From Bernardetia sp. MNP-M8 (GTDB taxonomy: Bacteria; Bacteroidota; Bacteroidia; Cytophagales; Bernardetiaceae), in NCBI RefSeq assembly GCF_037126285.1, contig NZ_CP147012.1, positions 1,426,001 to 1,490,000 on the forward strand: a DNA stretch of 64,000 bases. Direction: 5' to 3'. Made by a program: the position numbers and the translations under genes. Below the pieces are notes generated by a model. It saw only the letters and a program-made list of their open reading frames with translations, was not told where the DNA came from and made no database searches. Numbering within the stretch: the first letter of the stretch is position 1; every line of letters starts with the position of its first letter. Positions 38,176-47,413 of this stretch are shown here, piece after piece.

Positions 38176-38639
38176 TTTATAGAGAAATTTGCTTTAAATT
38201 CATTTGATTAATAACTCATACTTTTTTACAAAAGTAAGTATTTGCAAAAATACGCATTTTTGGCAGAAGCAGGAATATTATACTATTAAATTTTGCATAA
38301 AAAGATTTTATATATTCCGACAAAACAACATTTTTTATTGAAAGTCATTTTTTTTACAAAAAATAAGAAAAGTAATTATCTGCCTGCCGTTCTCAATTGC
38401 GAATAAAATTTTCATTAGTTAGAAATAAATAAAAATATATGAAATAATATTACAGTCTAAGATGAAATAACATAGTTTAATAGAAAACAAAAAGACTAAA
38501 AAAAATATCCTTCTTAAAAGCGATAAAACATATAGTTGCTTTATTTTCTATAAAAAATCAAAATTAGATAACTTCTTTAGAGTGAGTTAGCAAACTCTTT
38601 GTTACTTTTGTGGCTACAAATTATTTTAAACTTGATTTT
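38176..38639. other. Divergent control region between the BY-kinase gene and the DUF6452 gene
   Basis: About 460 bases, very AT-rich, no gene. Two minus-strand -7 boxes (TACTTTTG at 38229-38236 and TATTTTTG at 38245-38252) lie 55-75 nt before the kinase start. A plus-strand TACTTTTG at 38603-38610 lies 30 nt before the DUF6452 start. None has a TTG at the ideal distance. Confidence 0.5.
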
Positions 38640-39167
38640 ATGCCAAATTTTTGTTCTACCTATTTCTCTAGATACGTGTTACGTTTTCTATATAGTGCCG
38701 TTATTTGTTTTCCTTTCCTGCTTTCTAGTTGTGAAAACTGTACTTTTATAAGTGATAATGTACAATTTGCTGCTGTTTCTTTTTATGATGCTAATAACAA
38801 AGCAACCGAGAAGACATTTAATAAAATTGTAGGGGTGTTTACTCGTTCTAACACAGAAATGCCTAATTCGTTAGAAGATACAACTGCAACTATTTTTGAG
38901 CTACCTATTTTTAGTCGTTCTGATACGACAATGTTTGTTTTTTATAAATATGTTACTCTAAATTCAGTTCGTGATACCATTAAGGATACATTAACAATGA
39001 GTTATAAAGTAAATGTAGAAGTTTTGCCTCCAGATTGTGGTTATGATGAAGCAATTAATGATTTAGAAATAATTTATCATACTTTTAGTAACGTAGAAGT
39101 GTTGAGAGCAGAATTAAAAGAGGTAAATAGTGATAACCCTTTGCCTCACATAAAAATTATTGAATAA
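38640..39167 (+). CDS. DUF6452-type lipoprotein
   Basis: 175 residues from the ATG at 38640. A GTG at 38610 is in frame, but its first base completes the promoter box TACTTTTG, so that start would be outside the transcript. A membrane-type signal is followed by the lipobox LLSSCEN. The body is beta-rich and matches what I remember of DUF6452, small Bacteroidota lipoproteins of unknown role encoded beside DUF6048 proteins, as here. The assignment rests on that memory and the neighbour. Confidence 0.7.
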   Translation: MPNFCSTYFSRYVLRFLYSAVICFPFLLSSCENCTFISDNVQFAAVSFYDANNKATEKTFNKIVGVFTRSNTEMPNSLEDTTATIFELPIFSRSDTTMFVFYKYVTLNSVRDTIKDTLTMSYKVNVEVLPPDCGYDEAINDLEIIYHTFSNVEVLRAELKEVNSDNPLPHIKIIE

Positions 39168-39251
39168 CTTTATTTAGACTTTAGTAAACTAAAACTCATA
39201 CAAAATTTTAGTTTTAAAAAAATTGGGTAATTGAAAATCAATACAATTAAA

Positions 39252-40025
39252 ATGAAAAAAAGACCTTTTAAAATCATACTACAGACTATTTTTACACTAC
39301 TATTATTTATTTCTTTTTTTGGAATAAATACAGTCTTTGCACAATTAACTACTACTAACGATACTACACAAGTAATTGTAAAAAAGAAAAAAGAACCGAA
39401 GCCTCCAGTAGTTTATACACCTATTTCGGTTCGTGTAGGCGTTGATATGTGGTCTATGCTCAATAATGCTCGCAATCCAAATATTTTACGTTTTAATGGA
39501 AATGTAGAAGTTACATTAAATAATGTTTTGTTTGCAGTAGTGGAAGGTGGATATGGCGATGCACAGTCTTTTAAAGAAATTCCAAACTCTTTTGAGTATA
39601 AAAACACAGGTTATTTCGGAAGAATAGGAATAGAATATAATGTTTTACATCGTCTTTTGGATAGAGAAGCACTTGTTTTGGGTGCAAAGTATGGTTTTGC
39701 TAATTTTTCGCATCAACTAAATTACGATATTGATGACCGTTATTGGGATTTGGAAGTTGTTGATAATGACCGTATTCGTTATTCTAGACAAATAAAAGAA
39801 GACAATATGAGTTTTAGCTGGGCAGAAATAAATGCAGGTTTGAAAGTTAATTTAGCAAGAAAAGGATTCTTATCGCATATTTATATGAGCTATCTTTTCA
39901 GAATCAGAATGCGAATAGATCAACCAAGTGATGTCTTTGCCAAACCAACCACTATTGCAGGTTTTGGACAAAATGATAAACCTGTAAATCTTGGTTTTAG
40001 CTACTTTTTGAGTTATGAGTTTTAA
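39252..40025 (+). CDS. DUF6048-type outer-membrane beta-barrel-like protein
   Basis: 257 residues from the ATG at 39252; a TTG at 39231 extends the frame but is a poor start. A signal peptide ends at NTVFAQ. A short Lys/Pro-rich spacer (KKKKEPKPP) precedes a domain of alternating beta strands that ends in FSYFLSYEF, a C-terminal aromatic typical of outer-membrane barrels. The family is found next to DUF6452 in many Bacteroidota. Inferred place: outer membrane. Function unknown. It converges with the glycosyltransferase at 40031, leaving only 5 nt between the stops. Confidence 0.7.
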   Translation: MKKRPFKIILQTIFTLLLFISFFGINTVFAQLTTTNDTTQVIVKKKKEPKPPVVYTPISVRVGVDMWSMLNNARNPNILRFNGNVEVTLNNVLFAVVEGGYGDAQSFKEIPNSFEYKNTGYFGRIGIEYNVLHRLLDREALVLGAKYGFANFSHQLNYDIDDRYWDLEVVDNDRIRYSRQIKEDNMSFSWAEINAGLKVNLARKGFLSHIYMSYLFRIRMRIDQPSDVFAKPTTIAGFGQNDKPVNLGFSYFLSYEF

Positions 40026-40030
40026 AAGGT

Positions 40031-40870
40031 TTATTCTTCTGTTGTAATCTTTTTTCTTCCTCCCAAAATTTTAGTTTTTAGTTTCTCCAATTTCTCAAAA
40101 AAAGAAGTAGGTAAGGTATTTCGCAAAGTTTCTACAAAAAACGTCCAAACGATAAGTTTCCAAAATGAGAGAGCTGTTTTCAGCCTTTTGTCGTGCCTTT
40201 GTACGATTTCTTTAGATTCGAAACGAACTTTGATTTTATTTTTACTACTTAGTCCGTCTGTTTTAAAATTTGCTATTGGTTTTGGAAAATAATAAAATGA
40301 AATTCCTTTTTGATAAAGCTCATATACCTGCTCAAAATCAGAAGTGATATAATCCCCAGAAAAAACCTGTTTTTTGGCTAAATTTGTTTTTAAAAACATA
40401 CTTTGATGACAAAACTTCATTCCTGTCCACGTTTTTTTTAATGGTTCTGCTTTTACGGTTTCTGAAAAGGTTTTATTAATAACGTTATAATCTCCATAAA
40501 TTAAATCAGGAAAATTCGTTTTAGAATCAATTTTTTGATACAATTCTGTGAAAATTTCTTCAATAATTGTATTACTTACAAAGGTATCTCCAGCATTCAT
40601 AAAGAGAATATAATCTCCTTTTGCCAAATTTATGGCTTTATTCATGGCATCATAAATTCCATTGTCTTTTTCGCTTATATATTTCGAAATATTATTTTCA
40701 TAGTTGCCTATAATCTCTAACGTATTGTCTCTTGAGTTTCCATCAATGATTATATATTCAATATTTGGATAGGTTTGATTTGCTACATTTTGGATTGTTT
40801 TTTCTAGCTCTTCGGCTGCATTGTAACAAACTGTAGCTATGGTAAGGGTGGAGAAATTTATTTTTTTCAT
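40031..40870 (-). CDS. Family 2 glycosyltransferase (WcaA-like)
   Basis: 279 residues from the ATG at 40868-40870. A TTG at 40918 would add 16 residues that do not look like the family. The GT-A fold shows LTIATVCYNAAEELEKTI, YIIIDGNSRDNTLEII, the DxD-like FMNAGDTF and KFCHQSMFLKT. It is the last gene of the minus-strand polysaccharide operon. It should add one sugar to the repeat unit; donor and acceptor cannot be inferred. Confidence 0.92.
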   Translation of the reverse strand: MKKINFSTLTIATVCYNAAEELEKTIQNVANQTYPNIEYIIIDGNSRDNTLEIIGNYENNISKYISEKDNGIYDAMNKAINLAKGDYILFMNAGDTFVSNTIIEEIFTELYQKIDSKTNFPDLIYGDYNVINKTFSETVKAEPLKKTWTGMKFCHQSMFLKTNLAKKQVFSGDYITSDFEQVYELYQKGISFYYFPKPIANFKTDGLSSKNKIKVRFESKEIVQRHDKRLKTALSFWKLIVWTFFVETLRNTLPTSFFEKLEKLKTKILGGRKKITTEE

Positions 40871-40921
40871 AAATGGATATTTCAACCGTCGTTGAAGATC
40901 AAATGAAGCCGTCAACAAGGT

Positions 40922-42214
40922 TTAGGAAAGTATTTTTTTATATAAATCTACATATTTTGCTCTCATTTTTTCTATACTCCAATTCTCTCTCACAAATAAA
41001 GATGCAGTTTTCCCTTTTTCTCTAATCTCTTCTAAAGACATATTCAAAACTACACTGATTTTTCCTAAAAGGTCTTTTGGGTTTCCATTTTCAAATAAAA
41101 CTCCTCTATTATCTGCAAGTTGTTCTTTTATTCCTCCTGCCGTCGAACCGATGATAAAAATTCCTGTTGCCATTGCTTCCAAAACTAACAAAGAAAAATT
41201 TTCGGCTCGTGAAGGAAAAATTAAAATATCAACAGAGTTGTAAAGCTCATTCATTTTGTGCCTGTCGTAAATCGGTTTTAAATGAATCATTTTGATTTTA
41301 GAATCGATAGAAAAAGAATTTAAAACAGTTTTTGAAAGTTCTTTTCCTACTACAAATAACTCAAAGTTAGTTGTTTTGTCTTGATTTAATTGAGGAATGA
41401 TATTTTCAAAAACTGCTGCTCCTTTATAAGGATTATCAGAATTAAAAAATAAAATCCGTTTTGTATTCCAATTTCTCTGATTTAGATTTTTAAAAATAGT
41501 CGTATCAATTCCATTTTGAATAGTTTGAATAGAAATATTATCTGATTTTTGAGGAAAAACGTAGGCATTTTCTAAGCACTCTTTGAGCCAATTCGAAACA
41601 GGAATAAGTACAAAATTATGTTTTTCTGCTCCTTCAAGTTCATTAATGATAGAATAGACCTGTTTTTTTTGTTCTAAATAGCTTTGTCTTCTATCGATAA
41701 TTGGATTCAGAAGTGGGTGAAATGCTTTATAAGGCGTTTTTCCAATTCCTTTTTTAAAATTTTCATTATCAAAAGTATAGGCTTCTCCTCCAGTCATTGC
41801 CCACATATCGTGAAGTGTCCAAATAATTGGTTTCTGCTTAGCTATTTTGATTAAATCCTCTAAATCAAAAAAATCATAATGGATATTATGCAAATGAATA
41901 ATATCAGCTTGTTTGTAAAACTCATTTTTTTGAAGATTTTCAAAAGTAGAATGAATATTTTTTAATACACTCAAATCTGAAAAAAAAGTATGCTTAATAA
42001 TCTTATGAACTCCTTTATCAAATTTTTCTAAAGTATGAGAAAGCAGAGGACGAGGCAAAATTTCTACTTTATTTGAATCTGTTTTTTTTCGTTTGACAAG
42101 TAGTTTTGCTTCAATTTCTGTGTATAATCCCTCAAAATTATGATGCACAAAATCAAAAACAAATTGTTCTGCTCCTCCTCCTTTATCATACGTATTGATG
42201 TGTAAAATTTTCAT
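40922..42214 (-). CDS. Family 4 glycosyltransferase (GT-B fold)
   Basis: 430 residues. The N-terminal half holds HINTYDKGGGAEQFVFDF, a glycine-rich opening typical of GT4 acceptor domains, and WTLHDMWAMTGG. The C-terminal donor half has FPSRAENFSLLVLEAMATG, the EX7E signature of retaining GT4 enzymes. It lies 15 nt after the FkbM gene and 51 nt before the GT2 gene, so it is co-transcribed with both. Confidence 0.93.
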   Translation of the reverse strand: MKILHINTYDKGGGAEQFVFDFVHHNFEGLYTEIEAKLLVKRKKTDSNKVEILPRPLLSHTLEKFDKGVHKIIKHTFFSDLSVLKNIHSTFENLQKNEFYKQADIIHLHNIHYDFFDLEDLIKIAKQKPIIWTLHDMWAMTGGEAYTFDNENFKKGIGKTPYKAFHPLLNPIIDRRQSYLEQKKQVYSIINELEGAEKHNFVLIPVSNWLKECLENAYVFPQKSDNISIQTIQNGIDTTIFKNLNQRNWNTKRILFFNSDNPYKGAAVFENIIPQLNQDKTTNFELFVVGKELSKTVLNSFSIDSKIKMIHLKPIYDRHKMNELYNSVDILIFPSRAENFSLLVLEAMATGIFIIGSTAGGIKEQLADNRGVLFENGNPKDLLGKISVVLNMSLEEIREKGKTASLFVRENWSIEKMRAKYVDLYKKILS

Positions 42215-42229
42215 TATTTCCTCAATTTA

Positions 42230-43042
42230 TTATGCTCTGTATGCCCAGATTCCAAGTTGAATATCCATTCCCCCAGCCAAATCACGATGTATAAATGGTT
42301 TTTTACTCCAAACCCCTTCCGAACGAATATAATATCTAAAACCTGCATTTTCTAAAATAGAAAGTAATTGTCCCAATCTCTGAGCAGAGTTTTGGAAAGA
42401 ATGAAACTCTACAAAAAGATTTCCTACCCAATGCAAAGAATCTACACAATCTTCCAAAACAGTAATTTCTGCTCCCTCAATATCAATTTTTAATAAATCG
42501 ATACGCTGATTGAGGTATTTTTGAAGGCGAACAGCTTGTACTTCAATTAGATTTTTATTTGATGTTTTATTGTTTTCTAATTTATCATTTTTTTCTATTT
42601 TTTCCTTTTCTACTCTTCCACCATCTGCACCTTCACTTTCAAAATATAAAGTTGTTTCTTCGTTCCAAACAGCATACGGATAAAGTTTTAGGTTTTCTTC
42701 AAAATAAGCTGTATTCGTTTTACAAATTTCAAAAAGTTTTGGGTCAGGCTCAAAAGCTATAATTTTCGCATTTGGGTAAAGCTGATTAAAATAGACTAAA
42801 CTAAGACCAATATTTGCCCCACAATCTATAATATAAGGCTCTACTTTTTGGGTTTCGAATTTATAACCTTGATGTCCAAAAATATCCAAATACATGGCTA
42901 CAAAAGAAGCCGAATCTGTAATTTTAAATCTGCGACCATTTAAGAGTATAGTTTTGTCTTGAAAGCGTTTTGTCCAAACTAAACCTAGAAAAGAATAAGC
43001 TTTGAGTTTGAGAAGCTGAAAAAATTGTTTGAATTTGTACAT
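42230..43042 (-). CDS. FkbM-family SAM-dependent methyltransferase
   Basis: 270 residues. The methyltransferase core begins with YIIDCGANIGLSLVYFNQLY (SAM motif I) and AFEPDPKLFEICKTN. The FkbM signature LLKIDIEGAEITVLED and FVEFHSF follow. FkbM enzymes O-methylate sugars or polyketides; in this operon a sugar hydroxyl is likely. The start overlaps the stop of the preceding gene by 1 nt (43042). It is one of three FkbM-type proteins in the cluster. Confidence 0.9.
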   Translation of the reverse strand: MYKFKQFFQLLKLKAYSFLGLVWTKRFQDKTILLNGRRFKITDSASFVAMYLDIFGHQGYKFETQKVEPYIIDCGANIGLSLVYFNQLYPNAKIIAFEPDPKLFEICKTNTAYFEENLKLYPYAVWNEETTLYFESEGADGGRVEKEKIEKNDKLENNKTSNKNLIEVQAVRLQKYLNQRIDLLKIDIEGAEITVLEDCVDSLHWVGNLFVEFHSFQNSAQRLGQLLSILENAGFRYYIRSEGVWSKKPFIHRDLAGGMDIQLGIWAYRA

Positions 43043-43974
43043 TATTTTATTCCTCTAAAAAGTCTGAATCTATTAATAATTTTTTGCGAAAAAGAGAGTT
43101 TAAATTGCTTATAATAAACTTTCATTTGTTCTACTACTTTTTTGTTTTCAGTTATTGAAATAGGGTTTACCTCTATGTAATCGGCTAATTGATTGTGCCA
43201 AAAATAATTCGTTGTTGGACTTGTATTTCCTGTGCTATCTGTTCCTATATTTTGTACCAATGAGTATTTTGGATGCAAACAAAGACCATTTTGTAAAAAA
43301 ACAGACGCATACCATTTTACAGCCCATGTTTTTATTTTTTTTGTAATATTGAATTCTAATTGTTTCGAAAATTGATAGGTATTATCCAAATCAAATTCTT
43401 TCAACAGATTTTTAGATTGTAATTCAGAAAGTAAAAATTCTGTATCTGTGTTTATTTTTGCCCAAGCTCTTTGCCATGTTGCCCAACCCCAACACGAAGT
43501 CGAACGATAGAAAAAAGTTTGTTCATCGTTTGGAATAGCATTTTCTAAGTTTGCAGGAAACATATAACCCGAAATGTGCATTACTTTTTCTTCGTACTGA
43601 TAAACTTCCAAACCCTCATTCATAAACCTTAAAAATCCTTTTGAGGTTACAATATCATCTTCCAATACGATTACTTTACCATATTTTTCGATAACTTGAC
43701 TTACTCCACTCAAAATAGAATCTGCCAAGCCTAAGTTTTGAGTTTGCTCTGTAATGATTACCTCTTTAAAATTTCTCTCTTCCTTTTGTTTTTTGACAAC
43801 TTCTCTTGTTTCATTGATTTTTTCTAGTTGATTTTGAGAAGAATTTGATTTCGCTCCATCACAAAAAACATACAAAATAGAATCTTTAGCAAAATCATTC
43901 TTAGCTAAAGCATCAAGGGTTTTCTGAGTATGGTCAGGACGATTATAAACAAAGAGAATTATGGGAGAAAGCAT
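43042..43974 (-). CDS. GT2-like glycosyltransferase of polysaccharide clusters
   Basis: 310 residues with a GT-A fold: SPIILFVYNRPDHTQKTLDA at the start and VIVLEDDIVTSKGFLRFMN carrying the metal-binding EDD. RSTSCWGWATWQRAWAK is a block seen in sugar transferases of capsule and O-antigen clusters. Its stop overlaps the start of the next FkbM gene by 1 nt. Upstream there is a 114-nt gap that holds a palindromic repeat. Confidence 0.87.
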   Translation of the reverse strand: MLSPIILFVYNRPDHTQKTLDALAKNDFAKDSILYVFCDGAKSNSSQNQLEKINETREVVKKQKEERNFKEVIITEQTQNLGLADSILSGVSQVIEKYGKVIVLEDDIVTSKGFLRFMNEGLEVYQYEEKVMHISGYMFPANLENAIPNDEQTFFYRSTSCWGWATWQRAWAKINTDTEFLLSELQSKNLLKEFDLDNTYQFSKQLEFNITKKIKTWAVKWYASVFLQNGLCLHPKYSLVQNIGTDSTGNTSPTTNYFWHNQLADYIEVNPISITENKKVVEQMKVYYKQFKLSFSQKIINRFRLFRGIK

Positions 43975-44023
43975 TATATTTCAATTACGAATTATCAATT
44001 AAAAATTACGACTGAAAATTACA

Positions 44024-44055
44024 ATCTGTCTGACACTTCAAAGGTTTTTGACAGT
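44024..44055. repeat. Palindromic repeat inside the polysaccharide operon, copy of the 8414 element
   Basis: CTGTC (44026-44030) and GACAG (44050-44054) are the outer arms. Between them the sequence follows the 8414-8447 element base by base with few changes (shared GTCTGACAC, AAGG and TGACA blocks at the same spacing). The inner palindrome is less perfect here. Confidence 0.65.
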
Positions 44056-44088
44056 TTAATATTCTACCTTTTGAGTAGAACTAAATAC

Positions 44089-44895
44089 TTATTTTTTAAA
44101 TGCTACAATATTTTGAAAAGCAAAAATTTCGTCATAAATAGGGTCGTATTTTTCTATTTTATGAAGCGAATCGGGTAGCATTCTATAAAATTGATAATTA
44201 GGCAGTAAATCCATAAAATCTTTAAAGAAAGTACGACTGATAATATTCATTGAATTAAATTCAAAATGAATTGCTTTGATTATTCCTTTTTCAAGCGTAG
44301 ATTTTGCACCTTTCAAAACAGCAAGTTCGTGTCCTTCAGTATCAATTTTTAATAAATCAATTTGAGAAATTTTGTTCTCTGTTATTAGGTTTTCAATGAA
44401 AGGGTCTAAGGGAATTATTTCTACTTCTGTTGCTACACTTTCTTTTTTATAAATATCTTCCATCACACCTTTGTAAAGCGAAGCGTGGGAAGAGCCATCA
44501 TTTTGAGCATAATCATAAATAGTTAGCTTTCCTTTAGATTCTCCACAACCTACATTAAAAGCATTAAAATTATGTTGAGAAGCCGTTTTTTCTAATTTCT
44601 GAAAAGTAGTAGGATGTGGCTCAAAAGCATAAATATCTGTATTTGGATTTATTTTTTTGATATACAAACTATAATTTCCAACATTTGCACCTACATCAAA
44701 AACTACTAGATTTTTGTTAGCTGTTTTTTGAGTTAGAATTTCCCTTAAAAAACTTTCTTCTCCAGAACGCTTTCTTGTTTGTGAGTTATGGATTCCTAAA
44801 CCACGTAAAGCACAATGAAACAACAATTTATTCCATTTATAAAATAATTTGTTTGCAAAGAAAGCAGCGTAAAAATTGGCAATTTTGTAAAGCAT
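44089..44895 (-). CDS. FkbM-family SAM-dependent methyltransferase
   Basis: 268 residues. NLVVFDVGANVGNYSLYIKK is SAM motif I, IYAFEPHPTTFQKLEKT motif II, and LLKIDTEGHELAVLKGA with IHFEFNSMNI the FkbM signature. A helical N-terminus of about 60 residues precedes the core. It begins 4 nt after the flippase stop. A role in O-methylating the surface polysaccharide is inferred from the operon. It is clearly not a close duplicate of the FkbM protein at 42230. Confidence 0.9.
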   Translation of the reverse strand: MLYKIANFYAAFFANKLFYKWNKLLFHCALRGLGIHNSQTRKRSGEESFLREILTQKTANKNLVVFDVGANVGNYSLYIKKINPNTDIYAFEPHPTTFQKLEKTASQHNFNAFNVGCGESKGKLTIYDYAQNDGSSHASLYKGVMEDIYKKESVATEVEIIPLDPFIENLITENKISQIDLLKIDTEGHELAVLKGAKSTLEKGIIKAIHFEFNSMNIISRTFFKDFMDLLPNYQFYRMLPDSLHKIEKYDPIYDEIFAFQNIVAFKK

Positions 44896-44899
44896 TTTT

Positions 44900-46282
44900 T
44901 TATTTAAAAAGAGTACGAATCAAAATAATCAGATATCGAAAAGGAGCAAGAATACCCAAGACATGCATTTTAAGTAATGGAAAAATTTGGGGTAAAAAAA
45001 AACTACACCCAAAAGAAGCTACTGCATACGAAATAACAGTCGCATAAGCAGCTCCCAAAAGACCATATTTTGGAATACAATACCAATTCAATACAAAATT
45101 AAGAATTGCACCCAAAGAAGTCTGTAAAAAATTAAAAACTTGTTTGTTTTCTGCCAATAGCCAACGACTTCCAGCCACTCCAGTTGCTACAAAGACACCT
45201 CCCCAAACGTGAACCGAAAGGACAGCAGCAGAAGGCAAAAATTCTTTTCCATAAGGTAAAACATCTACAATAATCCATTCGCTCAAAAACGTAATTGGAA
45301 GTGCAATAGCAATGGCAGACCATAAAAGAAAGTCAAAAAGCTGTTGCATTCTTTTTTTGTATTTCTCACTATTACCATTTTTTTGAAGCTCTACAATGGC
45401 AGGAAAAAGAGACCCAGCAAAGACAACAGGTACAAAATACCACATCTCACTAATCCGAACAGCAGCACCATAATACCCACTTGCTTCATCTCCCAAAAAC
45501 TGTTTTATCATAATTTGGTCAATTCGCATATAAATAGAAACAGCAATTCCACTAAAAATCAATGGCATTGCATCTCTTAACATTACTTTTGCAATCGGCG
45601 AATTCCATTTCCATTTATTTACTTTTTCGCCTGTTTTGAAGTACATCAAAAATAGTCCAACGGCTGTTAAAATTGTTTCTATCAAAAGAACAACAGCAAA
45701 AAACAAAACGGAATATTCTTTCCAAATTCCAATTAGCTTTAGAGCTGCACTAACTAAAATAACAAAAATCTGAATTTTGACAATAAAATGAGAACGCACT
45801 TGTGCTTGAAAATGCGAAGTCACCAAATCACTAACATTAAAAAATAAATTGAGAGAAAGAATAAAAACAAGCCAACGTTCAGTAGAATCAGAAGGAAGTG
45901 CAATCGGCAATATTTCTTCAATAGAACTTGGAGTAATAATCCCAATACTGTTTAGAAATAAAATAATAAAAATTGCAGCGAAAAAACGCAGCCAAAAAGC
46001 AGAGCCGAAATAAAAAAGATTGTTTTCTTTATCAGCTACAAGCTGCCGAGTAAGAATCGAATTTAATCCCAAACTAGCAAAGGGAATCATCAGAAACACA
46101 AAACTAATTGTATATTCTAGTTTTCCATATTGTGCAGCACCCAAATATTTGACTGTTAGAAGTCCAACCCAAATACCTGTAATAAAACGAATTGCCTTTT
46201 CTACTAAAAGCCAAATTGTATTCGAACCGTATTTTTGAAGTCCTTTTTTATCAAAACCTAAAAACGTATTTTTATTAGACAT
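44900..46282 (-). CDS. Wzx-type polysaccharide flippase (MATE/PST superfamily)
   Basis: 460 residues with 12-14 predicted membrane segments. The N-terminal NTIWLLVEKAIRFITGIWVG and LGAAQYGKLEYTISFV are typical of O-antigen and capsule flippases, as is FFNVSDLVTSHFQAQVRS. It should turn lipid-linked repeat units to the periplasmic face. Together with the co-polymerase at 35719 it suggests a Wzx/Wzy-type pathway. No Wzy-like gene is visible in the window. Confidence 0.92.
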   Translation of the reverse strand: MSNKNTFLGFDKKGLQKYGSNTIWLLVEKAIRFITGIWVGLLTVKYLGAAQYGKLEYTISFVFLMIPFASLGLNSILTRQLVADKENNLFYFGSAFWLRFFAAIFIILFLNSIGIITPSSIEEILPIALPSDSTERWLVFILSLNLFFNVSDLVTSHFQAQVRSHFIVKIQIFVILVSAALKLIGIWKEYSVLFFAVVLLIETILTAVGLFLMYFKTGEKVNKWKWNSPIAKVMLRDAMPLIFSGIAVSIYMRIDQIMIKQFLGDEASGYYGAAVRISEMWYFVPVVFAGSLFPAIVELQKNGNSEKYKKRMQQLFDFLLWSAIAIALPITFLSEWIIVDVLPYGKEFLPSAAVLSVHVWGGVFVATGVAGSRWLLAENKQVFNFLQTSLGAILNFVLNWYCIPKYGLLGAAYATVISYAVASFGCSFFLPQIFPLLKMHVLGILAPFRYLIILIRTLFK

Positions 46283-46300
46283 TTTTAAATACTAACTTAA

Positions 46301-47308
46301 TTATCCCTTCAAAAATTTCTTAACTGTATATTTGAAATGCTGAAAAGCTCCTTTTGAAGAAGCCAAAATATTTTCTAGTTCGTCGTAAGAATAATTTTGC
46401 AATACATCAAAGAAACTGTCATCTAATATTTCTTTCGATAATACTTCTTTTGCTTGACTTGCATAATTATACGCTAAATCGTGATGATTTTGAATGGTAC
46501 TAAAAAGCCAAGCCAAAACAAAATCTCTTTTTGTAGGTAGTTTGTCTTTTTTCAAGTTATTCATGTAGGTCATTTCTGACCAAGCAGGAATTGTGCGAAG
46601 CGCATTGAGAGCAGCATCTTGTTTTATCTTAGTGGGGTACAATCGTTGAAACGTATATTGAGGAAGCTGAACTACTCGTTTTACATCAAATTCTGTCAAG
46701 AAAAACAAAGGGTTTTGTTTGAGTTCTTGTAAAACATCAATTATAGTGTCTTCTCCTTTATAAACGTCAATAAATCCTGGTTCGAATTCGGCTACAATTG
46801 TTTTGTCTTGTAATTCTTTTGAAAGAGAAGTAAAAAGACGTAAATCAATACCTTGAGAATCTGTCTTGAACCAATCTATTTGAGGAACTTTCACTTGTTT
46901 TAGTGCGTCATTGAGGGTGATTGCTTTTAGATTTATTTGTTTTTCTACCTCAAAATAATCAGCATAGTAATAGCTTTCCATCTTTTCTCCTTTGCTATCA
47001 AAAGGTTCTAAAAGACTAGAACAATATGGATTTTTGGTCAGATAAAAAGTCGCTTCATCTTGTCCTTTTTTCAGTTTATCAGTAACAATTCTATTAAAGA
47101 TAAAGAGTTTTTTGAAGTCATTACTTTCTTTTTGTATAAACTCAAACTCCCTATCATCAGCATCAAAAGCAATACAAATAGAAAAATGAGCGATATTTTT
47201 CCATTGTGGAATAAGTGCGCCTGAAGCTCCCACATCTACCAAAATAGGTGGGTTAGTTTGAATTTCTTCTAATTGAGAAATTTTTGAGATTATAGTTTCT
47301 AATTTCAT
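46301..47308 (-). CDS. Divergent FkbM-type methyltransferase-like protein
   Basis: 335 residues. PPILVDVGASGALIPQWKNI looks like SAM motif I and CIAFDADDREFEFIQK like motif II. The FkbM signature is altered to DWFKTDSQGIDLRLFTSL, and TIVAEFEPGFIDVY follows. The C-terminal third (about 250-335) is helical and extra compared with the short FkbM proteins. It is the first gene of the operon, 18 nt before the flippase gene. Catalytic competence is less certain than for the other two. Confidence 0.78.
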   Translation of the reverse strand: MKLETIISKISQLEEIQTNPPILVDVGASGALIPQWKNIAHFSICIAFDADDREFEFIQKESNDFKKLFIFNRIVTDKLKKGQDEATFYLTKNPYCSSLLEPFDSKGEKMESYYYADYFEVEKQINLKAITLNDALKQVKVPQIDWFKTDSQGIDLRLFTSLSKELQDKTIVAEFEPGFIDVYKGEDTIIDVLQELKQNPLFFLTEFDVKRVVQLPQYTFQRLYPTKIKQDAALNALRTIPAWSEMTYMNNLKKDKLPTKRDFVLAWLFSTIQNHHDLAYNYASQAKEVLSKEILDDSFFDVLQNYSYDELENILASSKGAFQHFKYTVKKFLKG

Positions 47309-47413
47309 TTTTTGAAAGATTTTATAAAAAAATATTTCTTTTTTACTAAATAGTCTGTAAAGGTATTATAAAATCGCTCTAAATCCGAATTTCGTTTCTA
47401 GTATAATCAATTT

